31,290 nt of DNA from Schoenoplectus triqueter (Eukaryota > Streptophyta > Magnoliopsida > Poales > Cyperaceae), in NCBI GenBank assembly GCA_964058805.1, contig CAXKVV010001641.1:1-31290 (forward strand), given 5' to 3'. Shown here in pieces: positions 10,080 through 19,160 of the stretch; the first letter of the stretch is position 1; the number at the start of each line of letters is the position of its first letter. The translations under genes and the position numbers were made by a program. The notes beneath the pieces are model-generated. The model did not search any database and had not been told where the DNA came from. It saw only the letters and a program-made list of their open reading frames with translations.

Positions 10080-11515
10080 CACTGCCAATCCCGCATAAAT
10101 CAGATGTCCATACTTGATGTATGCATCGTATACTTGGTCTGAGATAAATACTTTGTTAGTGGGTCGGCCGTGTTCGCCCCCGTATCTACTTTGTAAACCT
10201 TAACATCATCTCTTTCAACAATCTCATGAATAAAGTGATATCTTCGTAGAACATGCTTTGATTTCTGATGCGATCAATGTTCCTTCGCTTGGGCGATAGC
10301 TCCATTGTTGTCACAATAGAGCTCCAGTGGTCCTGAAGCACTAGGGACCACTCCCAACTTAGTCACAAACTTCTTGATCCGTGTACCTTCCTTAGCTGCC
10401 TCTAAGGAGACTATGTATTCAGCGTCGGTGGTTGAGTCTGCTGTAGTCTCCTGTTTGAAACTCTTTCAACTTACAACACCATAATTGAGTATGAACACAA
10501 ATCCTGATTGCGATCTCAAATTATCACGATCAGTATGAAAACTAGCATAAGTGTAACTCCTTACAACGAGCTCAGTTTCACCTTCATAGACAAAAAACAT
10601 ATCCTTAGTCATTCTCAAGTACTTTAGGATAGTTTTTACCACAGTCTAATGTGCGATACCTGAATTAGCTTGGTGCCTACTTGTCACACTCAAAGCATAT
10701 CATACGTCTGAATAAATACAAATCATAGTATACATGATAGATCTAATTGTTGAAGCATATGATATCTTCTTTATGTTCTCAAGTTCAGTATTGATCGAAG
10801 GATAATGCTTCTTGCCGAGATCAATGCCATGTGACATGGATAAGTTTTCTTTCTTGAAATCTTGCATGTTGAACTTCTTCAACACCTTGTCAATATATGT
10901 ATCCTGACTTAATCATATAAGTTTTTGAGATTTATCCCTATAGATCTTGATGCCCAAAATATAGGCTGTCTTGCCTAAATTTTTCATTAAGAACACTTTC
11001 TTCAATGATGACTTAATCTCATTCAAGGTGGGAATGTCATTACTGATTAGCAATATGTCATCCACATATAGAATAAAAAATATAATAATACTCTCACTGA
11101 ATCACTTGTATATACAAGGTTCTTCATCATATTTGATGAAGCCAAACCCTTTGATTTCATTGTCAAAGTGTTTATTTCAACTCCTTGATGCTTGCTTTAG
11201 TCCATAAATGGACATCTTCATCTTGTATACTTTGTTATCGTTATTAGGATCTTAAAAACCCATCGACTATGTTATGCACATATTCTTTTCTAAATCTCCA
11301 TTTAGAAAGACACTTCTAACATCCATTTGTCATATTTCATAATCATAAAAAATGGTAATTGCTAACAAGATCTGAATTGACTTAAACATGGTCACAGGTG
11401 AGAAAGTCTCATCATAATCAACTCTTTGAATCTGTTTGAAACCTTTCACAACTAGCCATATCTTGTATGTAGTCAAATTATCATCCTCATATAATAAATA
11501 TGCTTGAAAACTCAT
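10080..11515 (-). pseudogene. Copia reverse transcriptase and RNase H remnant
   Basis: Going leftward from 11515: MSFQAYLLYEDDNLTTYK-like start of the reverse transcriptase (WLVVKGFKQIQRVDYDETFSPV), further pieces around 11200-10970, MSHGIDLGKKHYPSI (10885-10700), and an RNase H region whose codons near 10430 and 10310 give TTDAEY- and ELYCDNN-type words. Multiple stops and frameshifts are present, so no active polymerase can be made from this copy. Family placement in copia is secure; lineage (Tork/Angela-like) is a guess from general resemblance. Confidence 0.8.
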
Positions 11516-11651
11516 TTGTTTTCAATCGGACGAGCTCTTTCCGGGAGATCAACCAAGTTTCAAACTTGATTGTCGTACATAGATTGTATCTCATATCGCA
11601 TGGCTCCAAGCCATTCTACGAAGTCGGACTATGTCATTGCTTCCATATAGA

Positions 11652-12675
11652 TCAAAGGATCCTCAGCACCACATCCCGATCCTTGATGAAGTCCCAACCA
11701 TCTTTCAAGTGGATGACTTGATCTTGATGACCTGCGAAATGCATGAGGCTCAGATGTTTCTTCCACAACACCTTATGGAGACGCATCTTGAGCCATATTC
11801 TCATCACCATGAGAACTAAGTTCAGGAGTCCTACTCCCACCAGCCTCAGCATCCATAGAAGAGATTATGAAGTCTCCACCGTTATCACTTTCATGTGTAA
11901 CGTGAATTTCTTCTAGTTGCACATTACTCTCACTACTTCCTCTTGCGAGAAACTTTTTCTTCAAGAATACTGCATGTCTGACAATAACTATTTTATTTTC
12001 AGACTTGTAGAAGAAGTAGTACCCTTTAGTTTTCTTAGGGTATCCCACGAATATTCACTTATCAGACCTAGGATTGAGTTTATCAGACATCAATCGCTTT
12101 ACGTAAGTCTCACAATCCCAAATCTTAATAAAAGACATATTTGAAACTCTTCCAAATCATAACTCATATGGTGTCTTTTCTACGAACTTAGATGACACGC
12201 GATTCAATATAAATGCAGCAGTTTCAAGTGTAAATCTCCAGAAAGAGCGTGGTAACTCAATCTTGCTCATAATAGAATGAACCATGTCCAACAAGGTCCT
12301 ATTTCTCCTCTCAGAGATACCATTCCATTGAGGCGTCCCGGGAGGAGTAAGTTGTGAAACTATTCTATGTTTCTTTAGGTACCCCTTAAATTCACTTCTT
12401 AAGTATTCTCCACCTCGATCCGTTCTAAATACTTTAATCTTCTTTCCGAGTTAGTTCTCAACTTTAGCCTTAAATTCCTTGAACTTTTCAAATGATTCAG
12501 ACTTATATCTCATCAAGTAGACATAACCATATCTACTGAAATCATCAGTAAGCGTGACAAAGTATCTTGATCCATCTCTAACACTTATACTCATATGACC
12601 GCATACATTACTATGCACGAGTCCCAATAAATCCTTTAACCTTTCACCTTTCTTGATAAAAGATGTCTTAGTCAT
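11652..12675 (-). pseudogene. Copia integrase core and integrase-polymerase linker remnant
   Basis: The 12675-12451 frame contains LLGLVHSNVCGHM and YFVTLTDDFSRYGYVYLM. This is the start of the integrase core with its first catalytic aspartates and is well conserved. The middle (about 12450-12050) is broken by frameshifts but keeps a C-terminal integrase feel near 12330. The 12048-11773 frame (GYPKKTKGYYFF, then an acidic linker) leads to the reverse transcriptase. Confidence 0.8.
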
Positions 12676-12699
12676 CTTACCCGATAAACACGACTCGCA

Positions 12700-13122
12700 T
12701 GTTGCTATAGATTCTAAGTTAAAGCAACCAAGAAGTCTAACCTCTTATAATTTCTTAATGCACGTTTCATTTATATGACCTAGGCGATGATACCTTATGA
12801 GAGTCTCACTCTCTTGAGAAGATTTAAGTCTCTTATTATTAATATTAAAGAATTGATTATCTATTTCTAGAACATATAGACCATTCACAACTTGGAAACT
12901 ACCATAGAAAATATTATCTCTATAAAAGGAAAAACATTGATCCTTAATAGAAAAGGTAAAACAATCCATGTATATACATGAGACTGAGATAATATTTCTA
13001 GAAATAGAAAGAACAAAATAGATATTTTTAAGTTCTAAAATAAGTCCACTAGGTAAATATAAATCTAAATCTCCTACAATAACAGTATCAACACTTGCTC
13101 CATTACCGACCCAGAGTAGCAT
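12700..13122 (-). pseudogene. Copia protease/pre-integrase remnant
   Basis: LWVGNGASVDTVIVGDLDLYL, then LKNIYFVLSISRNIISVS, are the region after the aspartic protease active site. YHRLGHINETCIKKL is the pre-integrase HH segment. The catalytic DTG/DSG motif would be near 13190, where the frame is broken. Confidence 0.78.
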
Positions 13123-13155
13123 CTCAACTTTCCTAAGCAGCTTCTTATTCGTTAG

Positions 13156-13858
13156 TTACTGTATATTTAAAAAAAATATGAGCACATGAATCGATGTCAA
13201 ACATCCAGTCAGAAATAGAACTAGCAAGCTTAATTTCAATAATAAGTATACCTGAAGAAGAAGAGATGTTCCCGTTCTTTTATCCTCCAGGAACTGAGGG
13301 CAATTACGCTTCCAATGTCTGTGCTTTTTGCAGTAGAAACACTCAACGTTAGAAATAACATTGGGTTTAGAAGTGCTCAAAGTCACCACTTGAGCCTTCC
13401 CCTTACCCTTGGCCTTAGACTTGCACTTGGAATGCTTCTTAATCTTCTTCCCAGCCGAACTGACCGCGAGAACATTCCTAGATCCTTTGTTCATGTCCTC
13501 CTCGACAGTCTTGAGCAAACCTAGCAACTCATCCAAGCTCTTCAACATTCCCAACATGTTGTAATTCATAATAAAATTCGAATAACGAGGAGACAATGAC
13601 GCAAAAATAATGTTCGTAACTAGCTGTGGGTCCCACTTGCATCCTAGCTTCTCAAACTGCTAAATATATCCCGTAACTTTGAACATATGAGTGTTTACGG
13701 ACTTGTTATCGCGCATTGAACACTTCATAAGTGCTTTTGTGAGATTGCACTATCTCAGGTCGAGCCTTCTCTTAAAACATTTTTTGAATTAGTTCATTAT
13801 GTCAAACGCACCACGAGTCTCGAACCTCTTCTGAAGCTCAGAACTTGTCACACCCTAG
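13156..13858 (-). pseudogene. Copia gag remnant with zinc knuckle, 5' end cut off
   Basis: The 13596-13156 frame starts in the gag core (SPRYSNFIMNYNMLG) and passes through a lysine-rich stretch. It has a CX2CX4HX4C zinc knuckle, CFYCKKHRHWKRNC; the usual Gly before His is replaced. Upstream (13858-13600) the frame continues with shifts: a SSELQKRFETRGAFDIMN-like segment. The gag stops abruptly at about 13858, where an unrelated repeat begins. Confidence 0.82.
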
Positions 13859-14504
13859 AATAATTAAAACAGATTAGGGGTGATTAATCCCGCCATGTAT
13901 GCACGACGAGATGTGCGTACTGAAGGCTAATGAATAAAATAAAATAAATTTTAGAATAAACAAGATAATAATAATACAAAATAATATACAGTCCATAATA
14001 TACAATAAAGTACAATGCCCGACACTGGCAGGGCTAACTCCATCGAAATGGGTAGCAAAAATCTCTCAAATAAAATCCCAAAGAACAAAACAAAAACCTG
14101 ATAATCGATAAATCCTAATCAACTACCCGCCTCACTATGCTGATAGCTCCTAGCACTCTCATCAAAGATTAATCCCACACCTGTAAACCTGGATCCCATA
14201 ACCACCGTGAAAACGTGAGTAATTTAAAATTTTACTCACTACAGATTTAGATCCAGCCTTAAGATTTGATCTTCTTTCCTAAACTGGACCCAAATACTGA
14301 TACCGTATTTTAATATAATATAATAAATATATGAGAATCTAATAATATTTTATGTATGTTTGAGAAAACACCTATATGAATGACATGAAATGATAAATAA
14401 ACTGGAAATAAAAAATCTATGGAAATAATAATATAGTATAAAATATTAAGTACGAGAATCAAACACCCGAAATAAATACCCCGATTGTAAATCACCAGAT
14501 CTAT

Positions 14505-14592
14505 CCCAAGCGGGCGCCACCAGCGTCCCAGCTTACGAACTTGGGCCTTGCCTAAGCGAGCGCCACTAGCGACCCAATTTATGAACTTAGGA
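14505..14592 (+). repeat. Two-copy ~45-bp tandem repeat (GCGxGCGCCAC type)
   Basis: C(C/T)AAGCG(G/A)GCGCCAC is followed by AGCG(T/A)CCCA and then by ATGAACTTAGG or ACGAACTTGGG. The units start near 14507 and 14552. Part of the inserted repeat. Confidence 0.7.
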
Positions 14593-14807
14593 CTTTATGT
14601 TTATGCGGCGCCAATACCACATAAATGGATAATTCGGGCTCCCGAAGCGATAACACCCTAGGAGAGTGAGCGTGCAAAGGCACGTACTATGGTCTGCTAA
14701 ATCTGATAATTCACCTTACAAAATAAAAAACAAACGGATAAGTATGTCTTTAGTTGCCATATCATCAAAATGATCTAACTACCCGTGAAATGATAAACGA
14801 AACATAA

Positions 14808-15115
14808 TACAAAGGTGAGCATACACTGTACCAACTAGGGACTGGATGACCGCATCTCGAATGAGAGCCTACACTGTACCAACTAGGGGCCAGAGGACCG
14901 CATCCCGAGGAATGATAAAATAAAATATAATACAGATAGGAGGCTATACTATACCAACTAGGGGCCAGAGGACCGCATCCCAAATGGGAGCTTACACTGT
15001 ACCAACCAGGGGCTAGAGGATCGCATCCCGAGAAATGATAAAATAAAATATAATACAAATTAGAACCTACACTATACCAACTATGGGCTAGAGGACCGCA
15101 TCCTGAGAAATAACA
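14808..15115 (+). repeat. Higher-order tandem array, alternating 48- and 75-bp units (123-bp period)
   Basis: Five copies of ACCAAC(T/C)A followed by GG-rich sequence and CCGCATC(C/T) start at 14830, 14878, 14953, 15001 and 15076. Spacings are 48, 75, 48 and 75. The longer spacers contain AATGATAAAATAAAATATAATACA. Because 123 is a multiple of three, the - strand stays open for 157 codons with an SGCGPLAPSWYSV-like repeat. I regard that frame as a by-product, not a gene. Confidence 0.9.
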
Positions 15116-15138
15116 AAATATAGTAGAATCCAGACTCG

Positions 15139-17034
15139 GATATGATGGTACGAATACGTATAGGCTTTTAAACCTAGAAAATGCTCCACTAATCGCAAGC
15201 GTACGACTTCGTTGAGTAAGTTCAGGTATCAAATCCACAGGGACGAAAATAAACTCTAAACTAGACTCGGTTCAATTCAGATCCTAGAGGTAGGTCTTTT
15301 TGGTATTTTTGTATAAAAAAAGAGGGGGTTTTTATAAAGTTTTAATTAAACTACGTAATTAATACTAACAGGTAGTAAGCAAATAAAGATAATAAAGTGA
15401 ACAGGTGTTTAAATCAATCAATAATAAGATCTCAGGGTTTCGAGAAATTGCTGTCACTGGAATGGTTTCTTGCGTCCCGCAAGCTCTCACTTGCGGCCCG
15501 CAAGTGACAGTCACAGAGAATGGTTTTCAGTCATAATTGGTTCTTAACTATCAGTTCGTTATTCTAATAACCTCAACTCTCATTTGTTGGTAATTATACA
15601 CTTGCTAACAGTTGTAAACCCTTAGGATAATCTCTTATACCTAATTTTAATTGGATTCGTTCTATTGGTTTGTTTAACCTCTCGATTAAACACGAAATGT
15701 CCCTCTCGGGTATTTTCGGATTCCAAATCAACCAAGACAGTTCCTAATCAGTTGCAAATCATTTGATAACTCATGCTACACTGGATTTGGCTTTATCCAT
15801 GGGCTTACCAAGTAATAAATAAATTTCAATAGAAAAAGATGAGAATAAAATCAATCTAATATAAAAATTACGACCAAATATCAATTATAATCAACATCCA
15901 TGACAAGCAATCTGTTCCCTAACCCTAAGATACAGTTTACTACTCACAATAGTAGCAAACAACAAGAAAAGAGGGTAAAAGAATGAGTTCATAGTCAAAA
16001 GAACCAGAAAAACCCAAAATCAGCAATCTACCCTTGCAGGTGGTCTTCTCGTCGCGATATCTCTCGAAATCCGTGAAGGGAGACACCAAGAAAGGGTCAG
16101 GTCCTCTTCTCCTGTGTCAGGTCTAAACGGCAAAACCCTAGAACCTCCAAAAAATTGCTATAAATAGCTCAAAACGCGAGAGGAACAGGCCCTGGAGCGT
16201 CTGGAGTTTCCATATCTGGCCTTACGGGTCGCAAGCAAAGTCTTGCGGCCCGCAAAGAAGGTGCAGAGAGGTAAACGTCTCAAAACGGAGCTCCTGATGT
16301 GCTCGTGATGGTCCCAACTGTTCCATATGCTTCATATACCTGAAATAAAACCAAAGTAGAGCAGTAAACAAGAACAAGGCAGAGAAAAATCCTAAATGCA
16401 ACTGAAATGATGATTTTAGGATGAATATGAGTACATGTCAGGGCAAATAAGTGCATATGAATGCAACACATCAAATCCCCCCAAGCTAAAGTCTTGCTTG
16501 TCCTCAAGCAAAAACCTAAGTCCTAGGGTGCAAACCGTACTCAAATTCAGACCTAAATCCTATCTAAACTAAAGTCCTAGGTACAATTGAGAATGTTGCC
16601 AACGAAACCCTAAAATGGTCAAGTTAACTCCTTGGTTTGGTTTCAACTAGAACGACTAAAGATTGGAAACTATTTGGGTCGTCGATTGGAGGTCTTATTC
16701 ACCACACAAGCACATTTTTTATTTAGTTTGAAAGCAAACCTAACTACATGTAATTCAGTTTTCAAATTAGAAAGGTGTCAAAGCAAGTAAACAATCTTGT
16801 CCTAATGTTGTTGGAATTTACAAGAGGTCACCCGTTTATTCCCATTAACCTATGAGTCTCTACTCGAGAAAGAAAAATGCAATTTTACCCTACAGAAAGA
16901 TGTATTGTCAAGTTGCAAGAATTTACTCCACCTCAGGCTTATCTTTCCACTTGTACTTGTTATTCGAAAAATAAAATTTGTTTTTTTTTATTTGCAACTG
17001 TTTACCCTCGGAAAATATCAAAGATAAGCAGCTG
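15139..17034 (-). mobile_element. Fragment of a Ty3/gypsy-like (Tat/Athila-type) element: 3' LTR and upstream internal piece
   Basis: On the - strand GAGGACAAGCAAGACTTTAG leads into a polypurine tract GCTTGGGGGGA (16486-16476). The LTR-like start TGATGTGTTGCATTC follows at about 16473. A polypurine tract after a GAGGACAAGCAA word is characteristic of the 3' end of Tat/Athila-type elements (family knowledge). The LTR would run to about 15139, ending ACCATCA. The internal piece 16487-17034 shows no clear protein. It is joined directly to a broken copia 5' LTR at about 17035. Confidence 0.5.
15451..15511. repeat. GC-rich palindromes inside the gypsy-type LTR
   Basis: CTGTCACT (15451) pairs with AGTGACAG (15503). 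Between them are two hairpins: CTTGCGTCCCGCAAG (15469-15483) and the 17-base ACTTGCGGCCCGCAAGT (15489-15505). A similar CTTGCGGCCCGCAA word recurs near 16242. Confidence 0.75.
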
Positions 17035-17405
17035 AGTAAATGAAAATAAATACTAATAACACAAACACAATCCTTATAGTATTTTATTATATGTCAAGTC
17101 CAATAATATGGCCAACACGTTATTTATGTAATTGAGCTGATAACACTTATCGTATGATTTGTGAAACATAATCATCACTCAACTTATAAACCAATCTTAG
17201 TTAATTATTATTCATAGGTAATTAACAGATTAAGGACATTTTAGAGTTATTATTAATTAATACATATATTTCATAATTGAGTCCAACTCAATATATGAAT
17301 AATAAATAACTCAAAGAACAAATGATATATCATATATAGTCATCATAATACATAAGCTAAGTTTAATCATCACATGATTGGTTGTAGATCACTCTAACGC
17401 TAATA
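17035..17405 (-). repeat. Partial 5' LTR of the copia element
   Basis: Matches 9605-9973 throughout, for example CACGTTATTT/TACGTTATTT, AACACTTATCGTA, and TATATGAATAATAAATAACTCAA. The expected TG end is mutated (TA at 17405-17404). The rest of this LTR, the primer-binding site and the gag start are missing, replaced by the elements to the left. Confidence 0.85.
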
Positions 17406-17499
17406 AATTTCAAATCTAATTTTGTACTGAATTACTGACCGACACCAAATTATTCTTCAATTCTAGGTGATTTGCAAAAATAAAGGTCGTATGCATATG

Positions 17500-18170
17500 A
17501 TATTAGTGTATTAACATCAAATTGTGCAGACAGGTGCTTCATTCTCCGATTGATGAAAAGAACAGACATTTATTACTCTTTAACTATTTTTTCGACATTT
17601 ATCTCATCCTCAATTTCATCCATATTTATATCTATTACATTCTGTATGTCATCCTCCTTGACATTCAGGTGCCACTATTTCTTTTCCTCATCCTCATCCA
17701 CATCCACATCCACATCTATATTTTATACCAAAACACGGGATGGTGGCTGCTCTCGAGCTCGAGAGTGGATTTTTTTCTCAGCCATGACTGAGTTACTACT
17801 TACAGGAATACTAATCAGATCATAGTAATCATAACTGAATATTAGTTCAGATTCAACTACTAGCTTCAGTGTTTTATATCCGGGTATTTAGTACGGAGTT
17901 GTTGTTTTAATCATTCCCCAAATTTCTTCAGAAATAACCCCAAATAAACTATAAAAAAACACTCAAACCTACTGGGGCAGTGTTGATCCGTGCACTAATG
18001 CTGATGTTGAATTGGCTAGGGAGCAGTTCCAAACCAACATGAATTTGCCTCTTTAAGTCACGAAAATTGATTGTATCGTCGGCAGAAAATGTGCACATGG
18101 CACAAATGTCGTTACCCATGCCAGTTGAAGTGTTCAGGATTTGACCTCCATGAAACACATTGATCAGCAA
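17500..18170 (-). pseudogene. N-terminal part of the same MULE protein (PB1-like region and acidic stretch)
   Basis: From an ATG at 18170, a 73-codon frame reads MLINVFHGGQILNTSTGMG and ends INTAPVGLSVFL. It matches the PB1/ubiquitin-like N-terminal region that precedes the zinc finger in many plant MULE proteins (family knowledge). Further left, in another frame, 17730-17690 encodes an acidic DVDVDVDEDEE run, also typical of this spacer. The open frame ends at 17949, and stops occur beyond it. The sequence should continue into the 8.4-kb zinc-finger remnant but is interrupted at 17405 by the copia LTR. Confidence 0.7.
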
Positions 18171-18436
18171 TATTTTTGTCTGTACAGTATGAATGATAAA
18201 CCCTATTGTTAGTGTATTTTAATTTTATAGCAAAAATTAATAGTCCAAATAGAAAGAAAACTTACAATATTGATGAGAAAAGAGTGATGAATATGGATCG
18301 GCTTTGAATATGTCGAAAAATATAGTTTCAGTTGGATGCTCTTGCAACAGTAATAATGACAATTTTGAAGAAATGACTGGCTGAAGAAAGATGAAGGAGA
18401 AAGAAAAAGGTGTGTGGCACTATATAATAGTAGGAA

Positions 18437-18573
18437 ATTGAGATCGAGTTTAAAACTCAATCCCAGATGTCTGAACCGAGTTTTAAACTCAATATTAGTT
18501 TTCTGCTACTTTTAAATACACACAAACGTAAAAAAAAAAAAATCTAAGTTTCAAACTTGATCCAGACTATTTG
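18437..18573. repeat. Right terminal region of the MULE, near-palindromic
   Basis: Inverted counterpart of 4271-4338. GAGTTTAAAACTC is followed by CCAGATGTCTGAACCGAG and TTTTAAACTC. Then come an A-run, AAGTTTCAAACTTGATC and TCCAGACTATTTG. It lies about 270 bases upstream of the first MULE coding remnant, so it may have served as terminal repeat plus promoter. Confidence 0.55.
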
Positions 18574-19160
18574 AGTATAAATGCGGAGTACTTTTTATGA
18601 GTTTTCTATTTTTTTATTTACCAAAAAAAAACTGTGGATGTTGGTTTAATTTTGTCATCGATCATACTTAAGTTGTTTAATTTGTTAAATTGTTTTTGCA
18701 TAGTAATGTAGTGACATGTGCAGAGGTTGCAGCGATTGTCACGCACGATCGAATAGAAGTTGGCACTCTTGACTTGAAAGGAAAACAAAATCATAAATAT
18801 CTAATCGAATAAACATACGGCCTGGCTTTCTGATCCTATAAATTAGTTAGATGGTACTTCGTCTAAGCACAGAGATGGCAATCTTTCAACAGCAAGACGG
18901 CAACAGAGGCGCAAGCATTTAATTCAATATTTGGAGATCACCATGGACACCATCGAAAACTCTAGGAAATTATGCAAATAAATGCTAAAATCAACACTAG
19001 AGCACGACTGTTCAACCGATAATATTTTTCTATATAGATCACAATTTCTTCTTTAATTCTGTTGCTCAATCATTCTTTAAACTTTAGCCAAAAACAATTA
19101 ATGTTGTCTATTAGAATTCAGAACAGCGTCATTTTCCTAGTGGTGTATATAACTTATAAG
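18574..19160. other. Intergenic spacer and ABC transporter 3' UTR
   Basis: No gene seen. The part next to 19161 would be the 3' UTR of the transporter gene. A 64-codon + strand frame at 19062-19256 overlaps the last exon antisense and is a shadow. Confidence 0.5.

Larger units (their letters stand above)
13855..15135 (+). mobile_element. TGTCACACCC-type repeat inserted in the copia gag, possibly a gypsy solo LTR
   Basis: It begins TGTCACACCCTAGAATAATT exactly where the gag similarity ends. LTRs of plant chromoviruses often begin TGTxACACCC (family knowledge). Inside are a GTGAGTAATTTAAAATTTTACTCAC inverted segment (about 14215-14242), a 45-bp duplication and a higher-order tandem array. No coding region is convincing. 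The right edge and target duplication could not be fixed, so the LTR call is inference. Confidence 0.4.
8441..17405 (-). mobile_element. Ty1/copia retrotransposon inserted in the MULE, itself carrying insertions
   Basis: 3' LTR (8441-9973), coding remnants (about 10.1-13.86 kb) and part of the 5' LTR (about 17035-17405) are all on the - strand. Left and right LTR copies match over about 370 bases. Proposed ends are TG at 8441 and the LTR edge at 17405, flanked by AATCT (8436-8440) and AATTT (17406-17410). That is a 5-bp target duplication with one mismatch. Domain order is gag, protease, integrase, reverse transcriptase, RNase H, as in copia elements. Confidence 0.8.
4271..18573 (-). mobile_element. 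Degenerate Mutator-like element (MULE) split by nested retrotransposons
   Basis: Terminal sequences are inverted: CAAATAGTCTGGA at 4271-4283, and its reverse complement at 18561-18573. Similarity continues inward for about 30 bases with scattered differences. Between them on the - strand are the N-terminal PB1-like part (17.5-18.2 kb) and the zinc-finger/transposase part (6.8-8.4 kb) of one MULE protein. About 9 kb of copia and other insertions lie between the two parts. I found no convincing 9-bp target duplication, so the outer limits are approximate. The family call comes from the protein remnants; the terminal repeats are supporting evidence. Confidence 0.6.

Noticed and set aside
14765..15238. 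157-codon - strand open frame with a repeated GCGPLAPSWYS motif
   Set aside because: Produced by a tandem array whose period is a multiple of three; no start context, domain or neighbouring gene supports a protein.
17522..17825. Two overlapping ~90-codon + strand frames rich in I, H and S
   Set aside because: Antisense of the acidic stretch of the MULE N-terminal region.
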